A stretch of DNA of 64,000 bases, from NCBI GenBank assembly GCA_023512835.1, contig CM042092.1:24603543-24667542 (forward strand), in the 5' to 3' direction. This DNA comes from Taxillus chinensis. Taxonomy: Eukaryota; Streptophyta; Magnoliopsida; Santalales; Loranthaceae. Below are positions 34,246 to 45,379 of the stretch, piece by piece. Position 1 is the stretch's first letter; each line of letters begins with the position of its first letter. The notes under the pieces are model-generated. The model made no database searches. It worked only from the letters and a program-made list of their open reading frames with translations, and was not told the origin of the DNA. A program made the position numbers and the translations under genes.

Positions 34246-36375
34246 CAACTTCATTTTTCAATAACTTAACGATAAGAATTTTAAACTAAACTCGCGAAGC
34301 TTTTAAATGTATGAAATAATGAATATATTATTGAGATTAGTGTGAAAATTGAAATCATTGTTTAACCCAAAGAGGTGAGACGTGACAAAAATAGCAGCAA
34401 AATACAGTTTTATGGCTTTACGTTATAAAGACTGCATACGAATAATGGACCAATATAGCCAAGTACAACAATATTACAATAGGGATTAATAAATTGAAAA
34501 ATACTCAAGGCGTCAAGCTGCAGATGCAGAGATCCATTTTTAGTGGCTTTAGTTTATAAAGACCACATATATTCCTGACTTGAGAATCCCACCCACTGGC
34601 TCAGTTCTGGTTACAAGGCTGACATTCCCTTCGCCAGAATATTGATGATTTTTTCTGTTTCCATTCCACTCTCCTGCTCTCTTTTCTTTCCTTTTCTTTC
34701 CTTTTCTACAAGGAATAGCATTCTGTGATCATCTCTCTCTTCTCTTTCCCCCTCTCTCTCTCCTCACCGATTCCTTATAAATGTTCGCCATAAATGATTG
34801 GCAGGTCCATCGTAAGCTATTTGTGTTCTTCTCAGGTGCTTCTTGTCCCCAGTTGGGTCCAATAAATCACCGATTCGATATAACAGTTAAATATGACATA
34901 CAAGTACAACTAAAAACAACCTACTATCCTAATCACAGAAATTGGGTTTAGGTAAGCTCAAGAAAAAAACGGTTAATTAATCCATGCTATCTCTCCCCCA
35001 TTTCCTGCCACACCCATTTCACACAGTCTATTGCCCCCATCTCTTCTCCAAAAAAAAAAAAAAAAAAACTAAGACGAGGTGGGGCACAAATGGGGTTATC
35101 TTGTACTAATCTTCGAACGTAGTCAGACAGGCAGTAAATTATCAATCCCAGGTGTTGGGATCAGGAAAACATAGAAAAAATGGATCCTGCATAGACGAAA
35201 ATGAGAAAGGAGAGCCAATGAAAAGTGCCATAAAGGACCAAGTATCAAAATACCGGTCGCAAGCATTTATATAAGCTAAAATCAATTTGTGAAACAGATA
35301 ATGGAAATCCCAGTTGCAACTTGCAAGTTCTCAAGGGGCAAGATTTCTTGAAGACGATACGCCTTTAGAAAAAAGCTCTGCTATTTAGACAATGGGAAAG
35401 AAGATTAATCATAAAAAGCAGCAGATGCCAAGAAAACGCCATGATAAAGTTATAAAATGATATATTGGAATATTTCTTTAAACAGAATGATATATTGGAA
35501 TATTATTCCTAAAATAACGCAAATCAATCCGTAAATCACACTGAGAATGAGATGTGCTCCCAAGTTGCAAGCTTCTCGCCAATGATACAGCCTTACAATA
35601 CTTTTTTTTTTTGCATAATCATGCATTTATTTTTGCCATGACATCCCTTAGTTACAAAATGAAAGTTACCTTTGATACGTGTTTAACCACAGAAGAATCA
35701 TGCATGGACTTAGCAGTGACTTATGTACTCAGAGATTTCGTTGTCCTACACTTCGAACTTCCAAGGTTCAAGACATGACTCTGTGCAAGTTATTCTCTTT
35801 CACATGCCAGATAAAGAGGCTTACATTAGATTCCCAAAAATGCATAGAATACATATATGTGAAAAAGTCTACATAGAGGAGCGAAGTGCACCGTATTGGA
35901 CACTGCAGTAGTCCTGCTTTTCATATATATATATATATTGACGTACGTATCAGAATATATTAGCCTTCCTAAAAGATCGATGGAATAATCCAAGATATTG
36001 TCTCAGGGAGAACAATCCATTTTGTCTATTTATGAGCTATCGTAACTTTCTCGCGTAGCTTGCTAAGTCTTGTTTAGTTGTTTTTAGACTATTGAACCAC
36101 TCCTTAACAATGTCGGAGCAGCAATCAATTATCCCACAACAGCGCCCCTCCTCCACTCATTTTTCATGGTATCAAACTCATTCATCTTGATCAGCATTTA
36201 TCTTCCTCTTTTCTCTCTGCGGGCATGTTAGAATAAAAATATTATTATAGGTCTTAATTATTTTTTTAACCTCATATAAACATATCATAAGTTAAAATAA
36301 TAAAATAAAATAAATATAAATATCTCCAACCATTACTATTTGTATTTGATTAGAGATTTCGTTTTAATCGTTTTA
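34246..36375. other. Intergenic sequence, no gene recognised
   Basis: No ORF or domain is recognised. A pyrimidine-rich stretch at 34655-34770 (TTTTCTTTCC and CTCTCTC runs) resembles a plant promoter-proximal 5' leader, but no coding exon follows. A poly-A run lies at 35049-35068 and a TA run at 35925-35940. A TGGTATCAAAC at 36168 resembles a PBS but has no LTR before it. Confidence 0.5.
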
Positions 36376-36560
36376 ATTGGTCATCCTAAATTTCAGTCAA
36401 TTTTTAATTTTATCAGCTCACATTCTGATCATTCAAATTTGTCGTCTAAAATTTCAGTCAATTACCTCTAATTTTTTCAGATTAGGTACTAGTCATTCAA
36501 ATTAATCATCTGAAATTTGAATTGACCACCTATAATTTTTTACAATTGACTACCTGTTTT
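36376..36560 (+). repeat. Three-copy tandem repeat, 62-64 bp unit
   Basis: Three successive units share (A)ATTTCAGTCAATT, CTAATTTTTTCAG and TCATTCAAATT. The third unit is the most diverged. It lies in otherwise AT-rich spacer. Confidence 0.65.
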
Positions 36561-36589
36561 TTCCCAGTAGCTATGAATGATTCAATGAA

Positions 36590-36953
36590 CTCCAGCGCCC
36601 TTCCTTCTTGTTGATCTCTTAATTCTAATAGCTAGTTTCTAAGTCCTTCTATTCTATTTTAAACGGTATTATTCCTTAGGAGAGTAGATTTGGTGAACTA
36701 TCGTATTAGCCAAAAAAAATATTTTTAATCTTTATATTTTACTCCAGCCATCATGGAGAAATATGCAATACGTATCAATCAAAAGTGAAGGTTAGAGGAC
36801 ATGGAGAGAAGGATTGGTAGTTATCAATTCATGAATTAATTGCCAACATAAATTAGTATGAATTACATTAAACTAACCAATCCATGAACTGCCAAAATGG
36901 ATCACATTAAACTTAATAATAATATTCACCCAATTATTATTTTATGGTCAACA
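36590..36953 (-). repeat. 3' LTR of a Ty1/copia element (outer end uncertain)
   Basis: On the minus strand the polypurine tract AAGTGGGAGAA (36954-36964) is followed by TGTTGACCATAAAATAAT, a typical copia LTR start. The outer end could not be fixed, because no second LTR copy is present in the window; 36590 is a guess. Confidence 0.5.
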
Positions 36954-37210
36954 TTCTCCCACTTGATCCATTTATAATTAAGATACGATATACGAATCAT
37001 AACAACAAAAACTCTTAAAAACGAGAATTAATCTTCCATGTATCACGATATATCGAAAACTTAATACACCATACATATTTAGCTTAATGAGTAAACCTCA
37101 TGTTTTACTCTATGTTCAAACAAAATGATATTTTTCAACTTAATTCATAAATTGCGCATAATTCTAAAATGAGAAATTATCCAATGTAATAAAGGTTCAA
37201 CACGAATGTA

Positions 37211-38215
37211 CTACATAATGGGTCCAAGTCCCATCTTTACCACATGATCCTTGAAACTCTTAATTTGTATGCCTTTAGTCAAGGGATCAGCTATCATTGA
37301 ATCAGTGATAATATGTTCAATGATTACTTTTCTTTTTTAAACACATTCTTTTACGACTAGATACTTTATGTCAATATGCTTATTTCTATTTCCACTCCTA
37401 TTATTCTTAGTTATGAAAACAGCAACTGAATTATCACAGTACATTCTTATCGGCCGATTAATAGAGTCAATAAATCTAAGCTCGGATATAAAACCTTTCA
37501 ACCAAACACCATGTGAGGTAGCCTCAAAGCAAGAAATAAACTCCGCTACCATTATAGAATTGACCGTCAAAGTTTGTTGTGCACTCCGCCAAGATACGGC
37601 ATCATCAGCTAGCATGAACACATATCTTTATGTGGATTTAAGTGAATCATTGCAGCCACCGTAGTCAGAGTCTGAATAGCCTACCACTTCGAGATTGTCA
37701 CTCTGTCTATACATAAGCATGTAATCCTTAGTTCCCTTAAGGTACCTCATCACTTTCTTTGCAGCCTTCCAGTGATTGATCCCTGGATTACTCTAATATC
37801 GTCCTAATACTCCAACTGCATATGCAATATCAGGTCTGGTATAGACCTGAGCATACATAATACTACCAACAGCTGAAGCATATAGAGCATTTTTCATCTG
37901 CTCCCATTCAATGTCATTCTTGGGGCATTGATTCAAACTGAATCGATCACCCTTCATAGTTAGTGCTACGTTTGGTGAGCAATCCTCCATTCTGAATCTT
38001 TCAAACACTTTGTTAATATAGGCCTCTTGAGACAATCCTAAAATGCCTCGAGATCTATCTCTATGAATCTTAATGACAATGACATAAGATGTTTCTCCCA
38101 TATCTTTCATATCAAAGTTACTTGAAAGGAATTATTTCATTTCATGTAGTAACCTTTATCATTGGTTACAAGTAAAATATCATCCACATACAACACAAGA
38201 AAACAAATTCTACTC
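37211..38215 (-). pseudogene. Ty1/copia pol remnant: RT C-terminus and RNase H
   Basis: On the minus strand from 38215: a YVDDILL catalytic box, then KDMGETSYVIVIKIHRDRS, LGLSQEAYINKVFERF, SAVGSIMYAQVYTRPDIAYA, and RNase H words AVSWRSAQQTL, EATSHGVWLKGF, MYCDNSVAVF and NKHIDIKYL. It ends FKDHVVKMGLGPIM with a TAG at 37211-37213. The order and wording are classic for plant copia pol 3' ends. Frameshifts occur near 38110, 37790 and 37625. The polypurine tract and LTR follow to the left. Everything upstream of the RT C-terminal half is missing. Confidence 0.9.
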
Positions 38216-38766
38216 CCACTAACTTTATCATTACAAGAAATCAAGCATTTTGTAAGACATAAAATGTATTACTGTAAGATACCGTAAGACTTCTTGGGAT
38301 ATTAGATCTGCTTGGCTTATGGAATGTCCCCCACCTTTTGGTAATACTTTTTTTGTGTTATGATTTTCTGTTATGGTAGATTATACAATAACCCATGTTC
38401 TTGTCTTATAAAGCATTTTCGTAAGATTTTTTTAAGCTTACCATAACACTTTTTTATGTTACAATTATATGTTTCGAAAGATTATACAATATTACATTTT
38501 TTATGTTATGAAAAGTTAAAAACTATATCATAAGCCAAGCAGATATAACACACCATAAAGGCTTATGATTGATCACATAAAAATATAATAACCCTTCTTA
38601 AATGCTTACAATCATTAGTTAAAATTTTACAAATACTTGTACATTACAAAAACAACCAACATTAAAAAAATCAAACTACCAAAATTGCACCACTAATTCC
38701 ATTCACATACATTAAAAATAGTATTTTAAAGTATTATAATCCAAAATAATCAATGTGTCCAAAATA
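38216..38766. other. AT-rich spacer with a fold-back pair
   Basis: No gene. The arms AGATCTGCTTGGCTTATG (38304-38321) and CATAAGCCAAGCAGATAT (38529-38546) are near-perfect inverted repeats about 210 bases apart. The intervening sequence contains several GTAAGA / TCTTAC and AACATAAAA / TTTTATGTT words that could extend the stem. It is probably a decayed MITE. The sequence up to 38766 is the pre-insertion flank of the gag-only element. Confidence 0.5.
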
Positions 38767-40187
38767 CATTATGATGAAGATTAATTGTAAGACCCGTAAA
38801 ATTTTTAGCTATTTAAGTTCTTACTTAAAGAGTAATAATAATAAAATAATAATAATATTATTGTTAACAATAATTAGAAAGGATATTTTAGATATTATCA
38901 CGATAAAAATAAGCACCCAATATAGTCATTCAAATAGCATGTGATAAGTAGCCGTTATGAATAGTATCCATCCGTTATGAATAGTATCCGTTTGGATTTC
39001 CATAAATAGGTATGAGTATGAGATTTTATTTATAAGAGAGTATAGAAGTAAGAAGAAGAATAATAAGAGTTATGACATCAAGTTCTCAAGTACTGCCATC
39101 CGAGAATAGTGTACGCGATGAAGATCGGCGAGCAATACGACTTGAAGTTACAAAGCTATGCTTTGCTATAGATGAGCTAAATGCTCGTGTCCAATGGCTG
39201 CAATATAATGCGACGAGACATAGGGAGAAGTTTGAGGTTATTCGTGCGACAACCACGACAATGTTAGCCGAAGGGTTGTGCAGCTCTATCGCCAAGCACA
39301 ACACGTCCTACGCACATACGCTAATATAATTCAAGAAATTTTACGAAGGCCATAGAATATGATATTAATGTTTATGTTTAGGATTATAATATTTTATGCT
39401 ATAATGTTATCTTACTTTATTGTTTATTGATTATGCAATTATAATATTTTATTCGCGTAAATATTAAATACGTTATAAAAAAAATAAAATAATTTCTTAT
39501 ATGTCATAAAACGTTTAGATGCTATATATTATGTCATTTAGTTTCTTAAACCAAATTACTATGGGTAAGTAAGTATTACAAGCCGTAACATTACCAAAAG
39601 TATAAAACATAGGTAAGGCCCAAAAATTTGAATGAGGCAGATTCTGGAGGTCCCATTCAAAAATTCATAACTTGAGTTATACAGATCCAATTGACATGAA
39701 ACCAAAGCCCATGTGTTCATTTATGACTTAGCTAAAACGTGTAGAAATTTCAGAATTTAATATGAAGCCAATCAATTCCAGAATTTAAAATACTACACAT
39801 AGGTTCAGTATGAACGGGTAAACATTTTAATATGACTTTAAAATTCAATAACTTTTGTTATACATATTTAAAAATTATAAAATTGATACCAATTTGTAGA
39901 TATTTGAGTTAGTAATGCAATACAATTGGCCATTTGTCAAAAACTACAAAATTAAAAACGTTATAATTGAATTAGTAGGGAGTACACCAATGTGGACTTT
40001 TGATGCCAAAGGAACCTTCTAGGTTTAAAAGTCTTAAAACATTTTTTTAATGGTAGGAGGAGATAACCACATTTTTAAGAGATAATATGAAGGAAATAAA
40101 GTATTATATATATTTTAAATAATTTAATTTAATGCCAAAGTCAAATTTGTACACTATTTTTTACACTATTACACCTACCATCCTTGC

Positions 40188-40197
40188 CTATATAAGG
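40188..40197 (+). promoter_or_regulatory. TATA box of the R4-1 LTR promoter
   Basis: CTATATAAGG, identical in R4-2 at 51009-51018. It is followed about 25-30 bases later by C-rich sequence (CTCTCCCC), a plausible start region for the LTR transcript. Confidence 0.65.
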
Positions 40198-40408
40198 AGT
40201 GTCTTGCCTCTCCCCTTAATGCACAAATCCCTCAAGCCACACCACGAAATTCCCTCTCAAAACACTCCCTTAAGCCCTCTTAACACCCCAAATACTCTAC
40301 TCAAATCCTCTTTTGCTTTTGATACTTACCAAGCGTCGAAGTTCTACGAAAGGTAATACTTAAGATTTTGGAATTTTGAAGTTACTTCTTATTTATTATG
40401 TAGATCTA

Positions 40409-40545
40409 TATGGTTTTACCACCTCATATATACTATATTCATGGTTGGTTTTACCACCTTACATATGTTATTTATATGATTGGTTGTACCACCTCATATA
40501 TATACATACATGGTTGGCCTTGCCACCTCATATATATTTATATAT
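40409..40545 (+). repeat. Four-copy 35-bp tandem repeat in R4-1
   Basis: Units of the form ATGGTTGGTTTTACCACCTC followed by an ATATAT-rich tail. The same array, with slightly different copies, is in R4-2 at 51228-51390. It lies inside the first putative intron. Confidence 0.75.
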
Positions 40546-40695
40546 ACATGTGTAATGATTTTAAATTATAGTATTTTATCATAGCATATATTGTCATTCT
40601 ATAATTCAAGTGAAAAGATGAGAATATTAACTTTTTTTTTATTTTTTATTTTTAAGGTTCTAAATAGCGGAAGATCGTAAGGAACGACTTCCAAA

Positions 40696-41010
40696 ATGAA
40701 TTCCCCCGACAATCGCCCTTCTTCTTCTGCAACCCCAATTGTTAATGCTTCAACCTCACAGCTATCCCCATCCTTATCTCCTCCTGATCGTCCCTTTAGA
40801 CCCATGTCTAATATCCCCTCATGGTTAAGGTGGAAGACACGTAGGAAAAATAAGCTTATCGAACGTCTTTTCCGTTCACCCAATACAAGAAGTAAATCTT
40901 ATTCAAAAACTCTCAAGGCATATAACCTAGTTAGTGCACAACTCAAGGCTTATGATGCATGGGATCGAAATAGGATATGGAACAGCAATAGAAGTGGGAA
41001 CCCAAATTAA
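40696..41010 (+). CDS. Small R4 LTR-encoded ORF, 104 aa, unknown
   Basis: The ORF starts ATGAATTCCCCC, 39 bases after a putative splice acceptor (AAG at 40654-40656), and ends with TAA at 41008-41010. The N-terminal half is Ser/Thr/Pro-rich (NASTSQLSPSL). The second half is strongly basic (PSWLRWKTRRKNKLIERLF) with KSYSKTLKAYN after it. It has no membrane segment or recognised domain. Putative introns flank its exon: 40353-40656 (GTAATA...AAG) and 41031-41144 (GTATGC...AAG). R4-2 carries the same frame, cut by a stop. Differences between the copies are mostly amino-acid changing, so selection after insertion is not supported. It may be a leader-encoded accessory protein of the parent element or a chance ORF. 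Confidence 0.4.
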   Translation: MNSPDNRPSSSATPIVNASTSQLSPSLSPPDRPFRPMSNIPSWLRWKTRRKNKLIERLFRSPNTRSKSYSKTLKAYNLVSAQLKAYDAWDRNRIWNSNRSGNPN

Positions 41011-42536
41011 TATTCAACCTTACAAGCACGGTATGCCTATTAAAAGATATAAGTTAAAATATGATATATATATATATAAGGAGATATGTGTGATATTGAA
41101 CTTTTCAAGCATTAATGCTAATTTAGTGTTTTGATATTTTTAAGGTTTAGAACGCGGAGAACGACAAGCGATTGTAAGGGTTTTTCTTTTCCTTTTCTCT
41201 CTTTTCTCTTCCTCTTTAACTTGTTTTATTTGGAATTATTATTGTAAGAGTTTTATGTTTCTTATTCTTCTATTTTCAATTTATTGTTGAAAACATTAGT
41301 TTCTTTTTAATCTCTCTCTTGGTAATCTATGCTATTGATTGAGGTATATAACCATTTTGATATTCATGGTTATCCTTGTTAACTTTGAATGTTTTATTGA
41401 AATTCTATGTGATGCCTCGTGTTATGTATGTTAAAGTTGTTATAACCTCTTATGTTTGGACAAAGTAAGTTTATGATGGGTGGTTCCAGAAAGACCTCCA
41501 ATGCATTGGGTAAAGAACATCACTGGAGAGTGTCAATCCAGCTGATAATATGTTATGTTATGATACGGTATCTGGGTGGTTAACCTAGGTCATGATGTTA
41601 TGATACGATGTCTAAACATAATCTTCCATGTTATGATTTCCTTGTGAAATGTTGATCATGTATGATGTGCAAATATTATATGGTATTTCCTATGTTCGAT
41701 ATCTTCATGATTTTCCTTACCCACTTATGTTTACCCTTACTGGGCTATTTGAGCTCACCCTTTTTTTATGATTTCTTTTCCAACCCCAGGTAATTAAGGG
41801 ATGGAGAAACTAGGATAAAGAGTCGAGAAGTGCTTGGAAATAAAGTTGTGTGAAATTTTAAAGATTTATTAAGTTGTTTGCTCGTGTGCTTTGTTATGTA
41901 ATAATGGGTTATGGATACTTAGTCTCTAAACCCCTAAACCTTAAAGATCTCTGATTGAAATTTGTAATAATGAATGGTTTGTTTGATTAAATAAGTAATA
42001 GTTTGAAATTGATATAAAATTTGTATATTTAATTTCCGCTAACGCACCCGGTTTGGAGGTCCAGATTTGGGGGGCGTTACATTAATTGTCTTGTTGATCA
42101 AGTTGCTAATATTTCCTTTTCTTTTATTTCCTTATTTAATTTATACTTCATTTAGAAGTCTTTTTTTTCTCTTATTTCCATATTTAATTCATAGTTTATA
42201 TTAATTAGGGTTAAATTAGTATTTTGCTTTAGTTTCCTTATTTTAATAAGTTTCCAATTCCTAGTTACTAGCTTGCCTATAAATAGGCCTTGTCTATGAC
42301 AATTTATGTATTCGGATTATTGGCTATTGACAATTATAAACTCTCATATTAGAGGTTTATACTTATTTTCGGCTTTTCCAGTTAAATACTTGAATTGCTT
42401 GGGCTAGAGTTTGGGTATTCGATTATCCTTATCTAGATTGTTGTTGGATCCTAATCAAGGTCCTCAACAATTTGGTGCTTTCATTGAGAGGTCCTTACTA
42501 AGATTCCTCGATTTTATCTCGCGTTCTTCATCAGCA

Positions 42537-44336
42537 ATGACGGAGGAGGCGACAAAGACGAACAAACAACGGTTCGAAGCCCTAGAGCATTCTATTACAA
42601 AACTTTTGACGGCAATGGCGGAGATGGCTCGTTCTCAAGATATAACCAACCAGAATATTAACCGTTTTCTCACTGCCAGCAAGGGCAAGGAACCAGTCGG
42701 AGGAAGGCAAACTCATGGAGACGATTGTCGATCACGGCGATCTGCAAAGGAGGCTGATGATTCATCAGATGCTACATACAATCCTTACCGTGGCCAGTTT
42801 AGGCATGGTGGCCATATGGAGCGAGGTCCGATGGTTGTTGAGCGGTGGTTGCAAGATGATCCAGTCAATGGAGAGAACGTAGACGGCTATGAATTTGATG
42901 GGATGTCCAACAAGACAAACCATGGACGTAGACCAGTCTATGAACATCGAAGGGGACAGAGGCATGACGTTAATGATTCTTATGGCAATAGATGCTGTGA
43001 TTGGGGTCCAAGGAAACCAAAGATCAAGTTCCCGCACTTTAAGGGGGGCAATCCATATGAGTGGCTGGATAAAGCAGCTCACTACTTCCGAGTTTTCGAG
43101 GTATCCAGAGGCGATCGAGTTGTAGTGGCCTGCATGTATTTGGATGCAAAGACCAACAACTGGTGGCGTTGGATCAAGGCCCAGTATGAACAAGATGGGC
43201 GACGGTTGGGATGGTCAGCATTCGAGCGAGAGTTCCTAATCCAATGGGGACCCTCTCCAGTCGTCAATCATCATGGGCAACTGGCCAAACTGAAGCAAGA
43301 CGACAAGGTTGCTGACTATGTAGAGGAGTTTCGACGACTCCAAATTCTTGTTCGTGGTTGGTCCGAAGAGTTTTTGTTGGGTACCTTTATCGAAGGGCTA
43401 AAGCCATGGATAGAACGAGAGCTGAAGCTGAAGCAACCTCAATGGCTAACTGAGGCCATGAGAATGGCAGAAGTCTTAGAGGGGAGTTACCATAGCGACA
43501 AGAACCTTGCTACGGAGGATTCCGGAGATACTAGTGTCAAAGCAGAACTTGTGGAAGACTCTCAAGCAGCAAAAGTGCCCAATGAAGGTAGATTCAAGAG
43601 GGACGACAAGAAAAGTCGAATACTTTCATATGAAGAGGTTAATGAGAGAGCTAAGAAAGGTCTCAGCTTCAAATGCGGCGAGAAGTGGGACAAGGGTCAT
43701 CGTTGTCACATTGGGAAAGTGTTTATGATGGACGATTTTGGCTTAATCGATGAAGATAACATCAGTGATGGTGGTGAATTGAGGTTGGTTGAAGTTGAAA
43801 AAGATAATTGTGATGCTAAGTTATCTCTTGATGCCATGAGAAGAGGATCAAAGCCAGCTACTATGAGGCTCATGGCGTGGATTGGAACTCATGAAGTTTC
43901 GTTGCTTGTAGATTCTGGTTCTACCCACAATTTCATCAGCACTGATATCATAGAGAAGGTTAGAATAGAAGGTTCTGCCCTAAAACCTTTTGTGGTGAGA
44001 GTGGCTAGTGGAGAAAAATTAAAATGCGAGAAAATAGTTCGGAATGCAAAGATAAATGCCCAAGGAGTCAAGATCACTACCAATTTGCATGTGTTGCCTA
44101 TGGTGGGAGTTGATGTGGTTTTGGGCACTGCTTGGTTAAAAGGTATCGGTAAGGTTGTTACTAATTATCAAGTCATGACAATGGATTTCAAGTTGAATGG
44201 AAGAAAAAGAACTTGGGTGGCTTTGCCACCTAAAGGGGAACACCAACGTGAAGCTCAAAAGTTCAAGGGACCATACACTAGTAGCGCTCAATGCTTCGTG
44301 GTGGTGGGTGATGGAGATTGGCGGGAGGCTACTTAG
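42537..44336 (+). CDS. Intact gag-protease polyprotein of the gag-only element, 599 aa
   Basis: The frame is open upstream into the LTR. I chose the ATG at 42537 because it lies 67 bases after the LTR end and begins MTEEATKTNKQRFEALEHS, a usual gag N-terminus with a coiled-coil-like heptad pattern. The gag core is at about residues 162-330 (KIKFPHFKGGNPYEWLDKA, NNWWRWIKAQYE). A zinc knuckle region near 375-390 reads LSFKCGEKWDKGHRC: the first of the usual C-x2-C cysteines is Ser, so metal binding may be lost. A retropepsin is at about 455-535 (LLVDSGSTHNFIS, then VVLGTAWL), with the D-S-G catalytic triad kept. The stop is at 44334-44336; no RT follows. Gag would package RNA and the protease would cleave gag. 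The uninterrupted frame suggests a recent insertion. Confidence 0.9.
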   Translation: MTEEATKTNKQRFEALEHSITKLLTAMAEMARSQDITNQNINRFLTASKGKEPVGGRQTHGDDCRSRRSAKEADDSSDATYNPYRGQFRHGGHMERGPMVVERWLQDDPVNGENVDGYEFDGMSNKTNHGRRPVYEHRRGQRHDVNDSYGNRCCDWGPRKPKIKFPHFKGGNPYEWLDKAAHYFRVFEVSRGDRVVVACMYLDAKTNNWWRWIKAQYEQDGRRLGWSAFEREFLIQWGPSPVVNHHGQLAKLKQDDKVADYVEEFRRLQILVRGWSEEFLLGTFIEGLKPWIERELKLKQPQWLTEAMRMAEVLEGSYHSDKNLATEDSGDTSVKAELVEDSQAAKVPNEGRFKRDDKKSRILSYEEVNERAKKGLSFKCGEKWDKGHRCHIGKVFMMDDFGLIDEDNISDGGELRLVEVEKDNCDAKLSLDAMRRGSKPATMRLMAWIGTHEVSLLVDSGSTHNFISTDIIEKVRIEGSALKPFVVRVASGEKLKCEKIVRNAKINAQGVKITTNLHVLPMVGVDVVLGTAWLKGIGKVVTNYQVMTMDFKLNGRKRTWVALPPKGEHQREAQKFKGPYTSSAQCFVVVGDGDWREAT

Positions 44337-44413
44337 GGTGGCTCTATCAAGTTGGAAGAGTACTTTCCCAAATTCTCCCTTGAGGACAAGGGCAATCTTG
44401 AAGGGAGGGAGAA

Positions 44414-44809
44414 TGATGAAGATTATTTGTCTTGTTGATCAAGTTACTAGTCTTTCCTTTTCTCTTCTTTCCTTATTTAATTTATACTTCATTTAGAAGT
44501 CTTTTTTTCTCTTATTTCCATATTTAATTCATAGTTTATATTAATTAGGGTTAAATTAATATTTTGCTTTAGTTTCCTTATTTTAATAGGTTTCCAATTC
44601 CTAGTTAATAGTTTGCCTATAAATAGGCTTTGTCTATGACAATTTATGTATTCAGATTATTGGCTATTGGCAATTATAAACTCTCAAATCAGAGGTTTAT
44701 ACTTATTTTCGGCTTTTCCAGTTAAATACTTGAATTGCTTGGGCTAGAGTTTGAGTATTCGGTTATCCCTCTCTAGATTGTTGTTGGATCCTAATCAAGG
44801 TCTTCAACA
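44414..44809 (+). repeat. 3' LTR of the gag-only element (396 bp)
   Basis: TGATGAAGATTATTTGTC to GGTCTTCAACA, preceded by the polypurine tract GAAGGGAGGGAGAA (44400-44413). It is uninterrupted, unlike the 5' LTR, and contains CCTATAAATAGG. Confidence 0.92.
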
Positions 44810-44814
44810 CATTA

Positions 44815-45379
44815 TAACATCTATCTCTTACAAACTATAATATAAATATAAAATATCTCAAAACAAAACTCATAGTAATACTATCTTCATTCCATGTCAG
44901 AATAAATTGCAAGCACTCCATTATTCTGCAAAAAAAATAGTTGGAGTTATTATAATAAGTTCACACGTCTACCAATATTATTATATATTCATATTATTAA
45001 TTTGATTTAAAGAATTTTTAGCTACTTAAAAAAGTATATGGATGCAACTTGGTTTAAAGCAGTACTATAAATATACAATAATAAACTCTCTAGAAAAATC
45101 AAGTCCACACTATCATATCAAACTCAAATAGTAAATTATGTAGTAGTAAATATTTAGTAATCAAGAATCTTAATCTATTTTAGCACTAATGTTTCCTTCC
45201 ATCCCAAAATTTTGGCAAATTTGATGGGTAAGAAAACCACTCAAATGGAAATTAATGCCTTAATTAAATTATATCTTTTCATATTTGAAGTGGTTTTAAG
45301 ATGGTAACAGAATTTTGACAATTAAAAAACTTAAATCAATTTTACGTAAAATAAAATATCAAGTATAAGTATCCTTAAC
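44815..45379. other. AT-rich spacer, no gene recognised
   Basis: This is the right-hand pre-insertion flank of the gag-only element. Only AT-rich sequence is seen. It may be intron or 3' sequence of the adjacent TOM1-like fragment. Confidence 0.5.

Larger units (their letters stand above)
38786..42081 (+). mobile_element. Solo LTR of family R4 (copy R4-1), 3296 bp, TSD TTAAT
   Basis: It starts TGTAAGACCC and ends GGGGGGCGTTACA, flanked by a perfect TTAAT at 38781-38785 and 42082-42086 inside the 5' LTR of the gag-only element. A related copy (R4-2) is at 49458-52974. No gag-pol is present, so it is read as a solo LTR, unusually long at 3.3 kb. It contains a TATA box, intron-like boundaries, a 35-bp tandem array and a 104-codon ORF, all in the same orientation, which supports the plus strand. 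Its 3' end resembles R2 and R5. Confidence 0.87.
38772..42469 (+). repeat. 5' LTR of the gag-only element, split by R4-1
   Basis: The first 14 bases (TGATGAAGATTAAT) are at 38772-38785, and the rest resumes at 42087 (TGTCTTGTTGATCAAG), giving about 397 bases in total against 396 for the 3' LTR. By eye the two LTRs are well over 90 percent identical. CCTATAAATAGG at 42279-42290 is a good TATA box, repeated in the 3' LTR near 44621. The base directly after the LTR starts ATTTGGTGCTTTCATTGAG, the likely primer-binding region. Confidence 0.9.
38772..44809 (+). mobile_element. Non-autonomous gag-protease LTR element (TR-GAG-like), TSD CATTA
   Basis: The 5' LTR is 38772-42469 (interrupted by R4-1), the internal region is 42470-44413, and the 3' LTR is 44414-44809. 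LTRs start TGATGAAGATT and end TCAACA. A perfect 5-bp duplication CATTA lies at 38767-38771 and 44810-44814. The internal region holds a single ORF for gag plus protease and no reverse transcriptase, RNase H or integrase. With R4-1 removed the element is about 2.74 kb. Its architecture matches the described TR-GAG class of gag-only plant elements, here with a protease domain added. It would need enzymes in trans. Confidence 0.93.

Noticed and set aside
36168..36182. TGGTATCAAACTC resembling a primer-binding site
   Set aside because: No LTR ends before it and no retroelement sequence follows, so it is not a supported PBS.
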